DNA of 11,798 nucleotides from an uncultured Novosphingobium sp. (lineage in GTDB: Bacteria; Pseudomonadota; Alphaproteobacteria; Sphingomonadales; Sphingomonadaceae), in the NCBI GenBank assembly GCA_938005655.1, contig CALLNA010000058.1:1-11798 (forward strand), written 5' to 3'. The notes beneath the pieces were generated by a model. It searched no databases. It was not told where the DNA came from and saw only the letters and a list, made by a program, of their open reading frames with translations. Made by a program: the position numbers and the translations under genes. Of this stretch, positions 1-6,035 are shown piece by piece (the stretch's first letter is position 1; the number at the start of each line of letters is the position of its first letter).

Positions 1-568
1 GACGCCCTCGCCCACCGCCGCGACGCTGCACGCCCTGCACTATCACAAGGTCGACGTCTTCGCCCGCCAGGAGGAGCGCCGCGCCGAGCCCATCGCCCCG
101 CTGTCCGCCCTGCTGACCATCCCGCTGGCCGAGGGCCGCAACTGGACCCCGCAAGAGATCGCCGACGAGCTCGACAACAACGCCCAGGGCATCCTCGGCT
201 ACGTCGTTCGCTGGATCGACCAGGGCGTCGGCTGCTCCAAGGTGCCGGACATCAACGACATCGGCCTGATGGAGGACCGCGCGACGCTGCGCATCTCCAG
301 CCAGCACATGGCCAACTGGCTGCTTCACGGCGTCGCTACCCGTGAGCAGGTGATGGACTCGCTCAGGCGCATGGCGGCCAAGGTCGACGCGCAGAACGCC
401 GCCGATCCGCTCTACGAGCCGATGGCCGGCAACTGGGACGGCTCGATGGCCTTCCAGGCGGCCTGCGACCTGGTGTTCAAGGGCGTCGAGCAGCCGAGCG
501 GCTATACCGAGCCGCTGCTCCACGCCTGGCGGTTGAAGAAGAAGGCGGCGCAGGGCGTCCCGGCCTAG
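1..568 (+). CDS. glcB: Malate synthase G, C-terminal part (5' end outside window)
   Basis: Malate synthase G condenses glyoxylate with acetyl-CoA to give malate in the cytoplasmic glyoxylate cycle. The open frame enters from the left edge at base 2 and gives 188 residues, about a quarter of the roughly 720-residue family length, ending in TAG at 566-568. Visible family landmarks are PSPTAATLHALHYH near the edge, LDNNAQGILGYVVRW, GCSKVPDIN, MEDRATLRISSQ and the C-terminal GYTEPLLHAWRL. The Asp of MEDRAT (codon 275-277) corresponds to the catalytic base Asp631 of the E. coli enzyme. An internal GTG at 242 is not the start, because strong family similarity continues upstream of it. The identification is firm; only the missing N-terminus limits it. 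The next gene lies 86 bases downstream on the same strand. Confidence 0.96.
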   Translation, partial: TPSPTAATLHALHYHKVDVFARQEERRAEPIAPLSALLTIPLAEGRNWTPQEIADELDNNAQGILGYVVRWIDQGVGCSKVPDINDIGLMEDRATLRISSQHMANWLLHGVATREQVMDSLRRMAAKVDAQNAADPLYEPMAGNWDGSMAFQAACDLVFKGVEQPSGYTEPLLHAWRLKKKAAQGVPA

Positions 569-654
569 TCCTATCGGGGCCCTATCGGGCATCGCGTTTG
601 CACTTCGGCAAGGATTTCGGTCCTAGGCTGTCCCGCATCAGGGGGCAGCCTGCC

Positions 655-942
655 GTGATCGAGATCGAAGTTCAGAACGAGACCCACCAGACGCAGCAGC
701 GCCTGCGCTTCGCGGCCGTGCCGCGCATCGGCGAAGGCCTGCGCCTGCTCGAACCGGACGGCTTCTGGGCGTCCTACGACGTGATCGACCTGTGGTACCA
801 GAAGGCCGAATACGGCGATGTCTGGGAACCCTACATCCACGTCCGGATTACCGCGCCGACCGAGCTTTCGCAGCCACTGGCCAGGCGCGAGGTCGCGCCG
901 GCTTCCGAAGACGAGCTGGAGACGGTGCCATTCGCGGGCTGA
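655..942 (+). CDS. Small protein of unknown function (95 aa)
   Basis: I do not recognise this family. The preferred start is GTG at 655, because an AGGGGG sequence at 640-645 sits 9 bases before it. A TTG at 598 in the same frame would add 19 residues but has no better ribosome site. The 95-residue product is soluble-looking, with no signal peptide or membrane segment. It is rich in aromatic and beta-prone stretches (LRFAAVPRIGEGLRLL, FWASYDVIDLWYQ, EPYIHVRITAP) and has an acidic tail (SEDELETVPFAG). A small beta-rich fold is plausible, but that is inference. Its stop codon (940-942) overlaps the apparent beginning of the receiver gene, which suggests the two are translated together and may work together. 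G+C matches the flanking malate synthase gene, so it looks resident rather than acquired. Confidence 0.7.
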   Translation: MIEIEVQNETHQTQQRLRFAAVPRIGEGLRLLEPDGFWASYDVIDLWYQKAEYGDVWEPYIHVRITAPTELSQPLARREVAPASEDELETVPFAG

Positions 943-1370
943 TCAAGCGCACCCTGCCTCCCGCGGGCGCCGAGCCGGCGGTCGCCGCGCCGTCGCCGGC
1001 AGCGGCGAGGACCTGCCTGGTGGTCGACGATTCGCGCATGATCCGCGGCCTCGCACGGCGGATCATGGAAGGCTTCGGCTATGCGGTGGCCGAGGCCGAG
1101 AACGGCGAGGAAGCGCTCGGCAAGTGCCGCGCCGCCATGCCCGGCGTGATCCTGCTCGACTGGAACATGCCGGTGATGAGCGGGATCGAGTTCCTCGCCG
1201 CCCTGCGCGGGCTGGACGCCGCGAGCCAGGCCAAGGTCGTCTTCTGCACCACGGTCTCTGACGAAGCCGCCGTGCGCAGCGGGATCGAGGCCGGGGCGGA
1301 CAGCTACGTGCTCAAGCCGTTCAACGAACAGACCCTGCGGATCGCGCTGGAGCGCGTGGGCGAGGCTTGA
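939..1370 (+). CDS. Stand-alone CheY-like response regulator (receiver domain only)
   Basis: This is a single receiver domain that would be phosphorylated by a histidine kinase not present here. Counting from codon 939, the acidic pair is Asp30-Asp31 (LVVDDSRM), the phospho-acceptor is Asp74 (ILLDWNMPVMSG), the switch Thr is in VFCTT (104-105), and the conserved Lys is 126 (VLKPF). No DNA-binding or enzymatic output domain follows, so it probably signals through protein contacts, as CheY or DivK do. The N-terminal 25 residues form an Ala/Pro-rich lead-in. The start is uncertain. The frame is open from a GTG at 792, but its product before about 939 is Arg-rich and looks like an antisense-quality shadow of the upstream gene. 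No ATG, GTG or TTG lies in frame between 939 and the domain. CTG at 939 overlaps the upstream stop (CTGA) and is my working choice. The domain call is firm; the start is not. Confidence 0.88.
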   Translation: MIKRTLPPAGAEPAVAAPSPAAARTCLVVDDSRMIRGLARRIMEGFGYAVAEAENGEEALGKCRAAMPGVILLDWNMPVMSGIEFLAALRGLDAASQAKVVFCTTVSDEAAVRSGIEAGADSYVLKPFNEQTLRIALERVGEA

Positions 1371-1449
1371 GGCGGATTCGATTCGGGTCGAGCGTGGGAT
1401 GGCGAGAGGATAGGCCGCTTTGCGGCGCTCTTGTTCAGAAAACCGGCGT

Positions 1450-2397
1450 TTATCGCACTTTCGGATACTCAGGCCGAAGCATCGTCTCGCTACCCCAATT
1501 TGGATTTCCAAGATCGCCATGCAAGCAATAGTCGAATGCGTAGAGGGTATCGGTAGCAGGACGGCTTTCCCAGAATGTGAGAGGAAGATTTGCGGTCCGA
1601 ACAACACGCTCCCGCGCCTGCTCTATGTTCATGTTGAGGATGAGGGAGCCATCTTTGCGCTCCCGCGCCCACTTTTCGATGTGCTGGCCCAATTCGCGCG
1701 CATTCTTCGCGCTCAAGCCCATCGTGAGATTGGTTTCCAGCGCGGCACTGGTAGAATCAGGCCATAGCGGAGCGAAAGCAAGCTCCGCGAGCGTCATCTT
1801 ATTCTCGCGCAGGACCACGCAGTCTGCGCCAATGGCAGCACGTTGCGCTGCCCGCCATCTCGCCAAATCGTCACGCCCGCTCGGGCCGTAAAACTTAATC
1901 GTGTCAAGGAAGTCCGCGTAGGAACGATCCTTGTCGAAACCCAGATTTTGGAACTCAAGGCTCTCTATCGCCTGAACCAAAGAAACGCCTCGGCGGGCCG
2001 CTTCCGTATTGCCCTGCCAAGCGGCAACCGCGTAATCGCTGCCCATGATGTTGCGATCGTAGAAGTCAGGCAGGCCTTCATCCAGCTTCGCCAGCGGAAC
2101 GGCAAGGGTGTCAAAGGCCTCGCGTCGGGCATCGCTTCGAATGCCGTCAAAAACGAACTCGCTCCATGTCACGAAAATGGCCCGGATCGCGTGCAGCCGG
2201 ATAGGCAGGTCTACTTCGCGCCCCAGCCCCCACGGTCCGTCGCCAATGTCCGCAACGCCCGGCCAGGCGCGCATGGCGGATCGCAAGGCGACAAGCCGCT
2301 TGTCTACATCATTAGCGAGACTAGCGAGCATGATGCGTGGAGAAACATCGTCAGGGCGGCGCCTGCTCCAAAATTTCAGCCATTCAGATGGACGCAT
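1450..2397 (-). CDS. Orphan hypothetical protein (315 aa)
   Basis: I do not recognise this protein. The frame starts with ATG at 2397 and ends with TAA at 1450-1452. Only a weak purine stretch (AAAGAG) lies upstream, about 15 bases away. The product is hydrophilic and helix-prone, with many Trp and Arg residues and no signal peptide, membrane segment or obvious catalytic motif. The N-terminal 20 residues are basic (WLKFWSRRRP). A middle part contains DFYDRNIMGSDYAVAAW, and the C-terminus ends CLHGDLGNPNWGSETM followed by a short basic tail. Codon use and G+C (near 50% in sampled lines) differ from every neighbour, consistent with transfer. It converges on the receiver gene (79-base gap) and has no same-strand partner nearby, since rsmA ends 241 bases upstream of its start. 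A long, uninterrupted frame with a plausible ATG supports a real gene. Its function cannot be inferred from the sequence. Confidence 0.72.
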   Translation of the reverse strand: MRPSEWLKFWSRRRPDDVSPRIMLASLANDVDKRLVALRSAMRAWPGVADIGDGPWGLGREVDLPIRLHAIRAIFVTWSEFVFDGIRSDARREAFDTLAVPLAKLDEGLPDFYDRNIMGSDYAVAAWQGNTEAARRGVSLVQAIESLEFQNLGFDKDRSYADFLDTIKFYGPSGRDDLARWRAAQRAAIGADCVVLRENKMTLAELAFAPLWPDSTSAALETNLTMGLSAKNARELGQHIEKWARERKDGSLILNMNIEQARERVVRTANLPLTFWESRPATDTLYAFDYCLHGDLGNPNWGSETMLRPEYPKVR

Positions 2398-2638
2398 TGA
2401 GATTTCTATCGGCTCTTTGTTATCAGAGACCCTCTTATGAGTTAGTTCCTAATAACACCTGCACATTACGTCAGCGCGGAATTCGAAAAACCCTGATTTT
2501 CAAGACAGAGCAGTTTGCTTGCCTCGGAAAACCGCGCTTCCGGTTCCCTCTGTTTGGAAACCCGTCTCAAAATCTGTGTCGTAAAATGGGTGGGTGTGAC
2601 TGACGAATGACAAAACCCGGGTTGCAGGCTGCGGTCTG
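2398..2638. other. AT-richer intergenic stretch without a convincing gene
   Basis: These 241 bases between rsmA and the orphan gene contain short frames on both strands, none with good coding character or a ribosome site. They must hold the promoter of the orphan gene (minus strand), but I could not find a convincing -35/-10 pair. A 10-base perfect palindrome, AACCCGGGTT, lies at 2614-2623, just past the rsmA stop. It has no loop or T-run and does not look like a terminator. Confidence 0.45.
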
Positions 2639-3472
2639 CTAACCGCCTGCCGACAGCACCCGCGCGATGTTGACGAACTCCTCGACGCGCAATGTTTCCG
2701 CCCGCCTTTGCGGATCGATCCCGAGCCGCTCCAGCGCGTCCAGCGCTCCCGGCACGCCTTTCAGGCTCTGGCGGAGCATCTTGCGGCGCTGGCCGAAGGC
2801 GGCTTCGGTGAGGCGTTCGAGCAGTCGCGCCGAGACGCCCTCGGGCATCGCCGTGGGGACGACGTGGACGATGGCCGACATCACCTTGGGCGGTGGGGTG
2901 AAGGCGCTGCGGTGGACCTTCATCGCCAGTCTGGGCGCGCCGCGCCATTGGGCGAGCACGGCGAGGCGGCCGTAGGCGGAGGGTTCGGCCGGGGTGGCGA
3001 CGATCCGCTGGGCGACTTCCTGCTGGAACATCAGCGTCAGCGAGGACCAGCGCGGCGGCCAGCTTTCACCCGAGAGCCAGCCGGTGAACAGCGCTGTGCC
3101 GACGTTGTAGGGCAGGTTGGCGACCACCGCATAGGCCTCCTCGCCAAACAGGCTGGCGGGGTCGATCTTGAGCGCGTCGCCCTCGATCACCCGGAGCCGG
3201 CCGGGAAAGGCCTCCGCCAGCTCGGCCAGGGCGGGGAGGCAGCGGCGGTCCATCTCGATCGCGGTGACGCGCGCGCCGGCGCGGAGCAGGGCGCGGGTCA
3301 GCCCGCCGGGGCCGGGGCCGACTTCGAGGACGGCGCGGTCCTTGAGGCTGCCGGGGATCGCGGCGATGCGGTCCAGCAGTTGCTCGTCGAGCAGGAAGTT
3401 CTGGCCGAGCGCCTTCGAGGCGGAAAGGCCGTGCCTGGCGATGACCTCGCGCAAGGGGGGGAGGGAGTTCAC
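2639..3472 (-). CDS. rsmA: 16S rRNA dimethyladenosine transferase RsmA (KsgA)
   Basis: RsmA transfers four methyl groups from S-adenosylmethionine to two adjacent adenosines near the 3' end of 16S rRNA during late small-subunit assembly. The 277-residue length is normal. Landmarks are LGQNFLLD (22-29), the SAM-binding loop EVGPGPGGLT (50-59), the acidic EGDAL (97-101) and the catalytic NLPY (119-122), followed by a C-terminal domain with FGQRRKMLRQSL. The start is GTG at 3472, giving the usual short lead before LGQNF; the frame continues far upstream but antisense to pdxA-frame codons. It lies 14 bases after the pdxA stop and is the last gene of the surA-pdxA-rsmA run. The product ends in TAG at 2639-2641. 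No clear intrinsic terminator follows. Confidence 0.96.
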   Translation of the reverse strand: MNSLPPLREVIARHGLSASKALGQNFLLDEQLLDRIAAIPGSLKDRAVLEVGPGPGGLTRALLRAGARVTAIEMDRRCLPALAELAEAFPGRLRVIEGDALKIDPASLFGEEAYAVVANLPYNVGTALFTGWLSGESWPPRWSSLTLMFQQEVAQRIVATPAEPSAYGRLAVLAQWRGAPRLAMKVHRSAFTPPPKVMSAIVHVVPTAMPEGVSARLLERLTEAAFGQRRKMLRQSLKGVPGALDALERLGIDPQRRAETLRVEEFVNIARVLSAGG

Positions 3473-3486
3473 CGCCTGTCCCGGGA

Positions 3487-4488
3487 TCAAGCGGCCGAGG
3501 CCCGCCGCGCGGCGCATTCGCCCGCCATGCGGATCGCGGCGATGGTCGCGCCGGGCCGGGCCGCGCCCTTGCCGGCGATGGCGAAGGCCGTGCCGTGGTC
3601 GGGCGAGGTGCGGACGATCGGCAGGCCGAGCGTCATGTTCACCCCGGCGTCGAAGTCGAGCGCCTTCAAGGGGATCAACGCCTGGTCGTGGTACATGCAG
3701 ATCGCGACGTCGTAGTGCTCGCGGGCATGGGGAGCGAACAGGGCGTCGGCGGGGTGCGGGCCGGTCGCGTCGATCCCCTCGGTGCGCAGGCGGGCGAGGG
3801 CGGGTTCGATAATCCGGGCTTCCTCGTCGCCGAACCTGCCGTCCTCCCCGGCGTGGGGATTGAGCGCGGCGACGGCGAGGCGCGGGGCGGCGAGGCCGAA
3901 GTCGCGGCGCAGCGCCGCGGCGGTGATCGCGCATTTCGCGTGGATCAGCTCGGCCGAAAGGCTGGCGGGCACCCTGGCCAGGGCTTCGTGCACCGTCACC
4001 GGCACGGTCTTGAGGTTCGGCCCGGCGAGCAGCATCACCGCCTTATCCGCCGCCACGCCGCAGGCTTCGGCGACGAACTCGGTCTGCCCGGGATGGGTGA
4101 AGCCGACCTCGGCCAGACGCGCCTTGGCGATCGGCCCCGTGACCACGCCGCCGGCCCGTCCGGCCACCGCCAGACGCGCGGCCTCGGCCAGCGAGGCGAG
4201 GGCGAGCGCGGCGCCCGCGCGATCCGGCGTGCCCGGCGTGAACACGCCGTCGAGATCGCCGAGGACGGGCAGGGCCGAGGCGAAGCAGGCGGCGGCCTCG
4301 GCGGGATCGGAAATCGTCCGGACCGGCACGTCGAGCCCGCGCGAGGCCGCCGCAGCCGCAAGGACCCGCGCGCCGCCGACCGCGAAGAACGGCGGCAGGC
4401 GCTCCGCCTCGCGCCGGGCCCAGGCTTCGGCGAGCAGTTCGGGGCCGATTCCGGCGGGGTCGCCCAGCGAGGCCGCGAGCGGCTTCAC
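3487..4488 (-). CDS. pdxA: 4-hydroxythreonine-4-phosphate dehydrogenase PdxA
   Basis: PdxA oxidises 4-phosphohydroxy-L-threonine with NAD(P) in the DXP-dependent route to pyridoxal 5'-phosphate. The 333-residue protein has the family length. Motifs in order are GDPAGIGPE (9-17), VTGPIAK (116-122), HPGQTE (132-137), LNPHAGE (209-215), MYHDQ (265-269) and PIVRTSPDHGTA (290-301). The three expected metal-binding histidines match His167, His212 and His267. The start is GTG at 4488, just 7 bases after the surA stop, and the product begins directly with the conserved N-terminal beta-strand, so an earlier start is unlikely. The tight spacing on both sides indicates co-transcription and translational coupling with surA and rsmA. 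This gene has the highest G+C of the window (48 of 60 in one line). Confidence 0.96.
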   Translation of the reverse strand: MKPLAASLGDPAGIGPELLAEAWARREAERLPPFFAVGGARVLAAAAASRGLDVPVRTISDPAEAAACFASALPVLGDLDGVFTPGTPDRAGAALALASLAEAARLAVAGRAGGVVTGPIAKARLAEVGFTHPGQTEFVAEACGVAADKAVMLLAGPNLKTVPVTVHEALARVPASLSAELIHAKCAITAAALRRDFGLAAPRLAVAALNPHAGEDGRFGDEEARIIEPALARLRTEGIDATGPHPADALFAPHAREHYDVAICMYHDQALIPLKALDFDAGVNMTLGLPIVRTSPDHGTAFAIAGKGAARPGATIAAIRMAGECAARRASAA

Positions 4489-4495
4489 CGCCCGA

Positions 4496-5875
4496 TCACT
4501 GATACTCGATGATCGCGTCGCGGCGCAGGTCGCGCAGGTACATCTGCGCGCGCTTGTTGACGCGCTCGTCCTCCATCTGGGTCTGGAGCTCGTCGAAGCT
4601 CGGCCCGTCGTTGGCCTTGGGGTCGTCGCGGCCGCAGAGCATGAGGACGCGCACGCCTTCCTTGACCGTGCCGAACGGGGGCGAGCTCTGGCCGATCTGG
4701 AGATCGAGCATCGCTGCCTGGAGCGGCCCCGGCAGGTCGCGGGCGCGGACCTGATCGTTGGCGACGACCTCGGCGCCGATCTGGTGGGCGACCGCGTCGA
4801 CCGCGCCGCAGCCCTGGGCGTTGTGCATCGCGGTGGCGAACTCGGCCGCCTTCTTGTTGGCGTCGGCCTCGCTGATCCCGGCCGGGAAGCTGATCGAGAT
4901 CTGCTTGAGGCTGAGGATCGCGTCGCGCGGGTCGGCGGTGAGGACCTGGCGCCGGTCGATCATGTAGAGGATCGAGAAGCCGCCGCGCACCTCGATCGGG
5001 CCGACGAGCTGGCCGGTCTGGAGGTCGCGGGCAACGTTGGCCAGCTCCTCGGGCAGCTGGGCGAGGCGAATCCAGCCGAGATCGCCGCCGACCGCGGCGG
5101 TCGACGCCTCGGAGAACTGGCGGGCATAGGCGACGAAGCTGCCGCCTTCCTTGAGCTGGTCGACGATCCGCTTGCCGTTCTCGAACACGGTGTTCTTGCT
5201 CTCCGGCGTGGCCGAGAGGAAGATTTCGCCGATCCGGTATTCCTCGGTGCCCTTCGACGCCTTCATCCGGTCGAGCACTTCCTTCACTTCCTCGTCGGAG
5301 ACGTTGATGAAGGGTTGGACGTTGCGGCGCAGCAGGCGCTGCCATGACAGCTCGCCGAGGATCTGGCGCTTGAGCGAGGCCGGCGAGGAACCGATCTTGA
5401 CGAGGTAGGCGTTGAGCGCCGGCACCGTCTGGCGGAAGCTGCGCTGCGCGACCTGGGCGTAGGTCTGCTCGACCTCCGCGTTCTCGATGTCGATCTTGTT
5501 GGCCTTGGCTTCCTGGATTTGCAGGGTCTCGTCGATCAGGTTGCGCAGGACTTGCAGCTTGAGGCGCTGGATCTCCTCGGCGCTGGGCTTGTTCTCGTTG
5601 GCGGCGAGTATCAGAGCCAGGCGCTGCTCGACGTCGGTGCCGGTGATGATCTCGCCGTTGACCACGGCCGTCGGGCGGCGGAAGTTGGGATCGGGATTGC
5701 CGAACAGCTTGACGTCGTCGGGGATGTTGAGCGCGCCCTGGGGGCTGGCCGGCGCGGGCGCGGGCTCGTCCTGCGCCCCAGCGGAGGTGCCGAGCACCGC
5801 GGCCCCCAGCGAAGCGGCGAGCGCGAGGCCCAGGGCGATGCGTCCGGAAACTGACTTGCGGGAGATGATCTTCAC
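4496..5875 (-). CDS. surA: Periplasmic chaperone / peptidyl-prolyl isomerase SurA
   Basis: SurA escorts unfolded outer-membrane proteins, LptD among them, through the periplasm to the BAM complex. The 459-residue product starts with a Sec signal peptide: basic MKIISRK, a hydrophobic core, and probable cleavage after AGA at residue 34. A Pro/Ala-rich linker follows, then the SurA N-terminal domain (about 65-200, with VVNGEIITGTDVEQR) and a parvulin-type domain at about 213-310 (EYRIGEIFL, GGDLGWIR, VGPIEVRGGFSILYMID). The remaining C-terminal part (about 325-455) looks like a diverged second parvulin-like and closing helical region. The start is GTG at 5875. AGAGG lies about 12 bases upstream, which is looser than ideal, but the signal peptide begins exactly there. 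A 160-base gap with a candidate promoter separates it from lptD upstream, and pdxA follows after 7 bases. Confidence 0.94.
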   Translation of the reverse strand: MKIISRKSVSGRIALGLALAASLGAAVLGTSAGAQDEPAPAPASPQGALNIPDDVKLFGNPDPNFRRPTAVVNGEIITGTDVEQRLALILAANENKPSAEEIQRLKLQVLRNLIDETLQIQEAKANKIDIENAEVEQTYAQVAQRSFRQTVPALNAYLVKIGSSPASLKRQILGELSWQRLLRRNVQPFINVSDEEVKEVLDRMKASKGTEEYRIGEIFLSATPESKNTVFENGKRIVDQLKEGGSFVAYARQFSEASTAAVGGDLGWIRLAQLPEELANVARDLQTGQLVGPIEVRGGFSILYMIDRRQVLTADPRDAILSLKQISISFPAGISEADANKKAAEFATAMHNAQGCGAVDAVAHQIGAEVVANDQVRARDLPGPLQAAMLDLQIGQSSPPFGTVKEGVRVLMLCGRDDPKANDGPSFDELQTQMEDERVNKRAQMYLRDLRRDAIIEYQ

Positions 5876-5962
5876 GCGTGCTTCAATCCTCTTGCGGCGC
5901 GGGATGAGCCGCCCGATCCTTGCGGACGGATGGCTACGGGCGCCTTAACCCAAGCTGTAGGG

Positions 5963-5991
5963 GCGATAGCGCGTTTAATTCACCCTGCCAA
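5963..5991 (-). promoter_or_regulatory. Candidate sigma-70-type promoter for surA-pdxA-rsmA
   Basis: Read on the minus strand, TTGGCA (5986-5991) and TATCGC (5963-5968) are separated by exactly 17 bases, with a locally AT-richer spacer (GAATTAAA). This is the best hexamer pair in the 160-base gap between lptD and surA and would place transcription about 80 bases before the surA GTG. It would let the chaperone and the two metabolic genes be expressed independently of lptD. The match is by eye only. Confidence 0.4.
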
Positions 5992-6035
5992 CGGCGCGGT
6001 CCGTCGAACCTGCGGATTGCGCCCGGGATCGCGCC

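Larger units (their letters stand above)
1371..2638. other. Low-GC segment, probably acquired
   Basis: Base composition drops sharply here. I count 30 G+C of 60 at 1501-1560, 29 of 60 at 1921-1980 and 23 of 60 at 2401-2460, against 48 of 60 at 3541-3600 in pdxA. The segment holds one orphan gene (1450-2397) and a gene-free AT-richer end. I see no integrase, transposase, terminal repeats or target duplication, so how it arrived is not shown. The boundaries are set by the flanking resident genes and are approximate. Confidence 0.5.

Noticed and set aside
570..590. Direct repeat CCTATCGGG twice with an 11-base period, with a small GCCC-TATC-GGGC hairpin after malate synthase.
   Set aside because: The stem is only four base pairs with no T-run, so it is not a credible terminator, and two short copies are not a meaningful array.
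792..938. Upstream extension of the receiver frame from GTG 792.
   Set aside because: The extension is Arg/Gly-rich and lies wholly over the small gene in another frame, typical of a shadow frame in GC-rich DNA.
1414..1426. Hairpin GCCGC-TTT-GCGGC between the convergent receiver and orphan genes.
   Set aside because: The five-base-pair stem is followed by a mixed sequence rather than a T-run, so support for a terminator is too weak.
2481..2504. On the minus strand, CTTGAAA (2498-2504) and TTCGAAT (2481-2487) look like the anticodon and T loops of a serine tRNA, perhaps an attachment-site remnant.
   Set aside because: The flanking bases do not form stems, and only 10 bases separate the loops, too few for any tRNA and far too few for a serine tRNA with its long variable arm.
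2337..2603. An 88-codon plus-strand frame in the low-GC gap.
   Set aside because: It overlaps the start of the orphan gene on the other strand, has no ribosome site and shows no recognisable protein features.
2614..2623. Perfect palindrome AACCCGGGTT just past the rsmA stop.
   Set aside because: It has no loop and no T-run, so it cannot form a terminator hairpin, and a 10-base palindrome alone is not informative.
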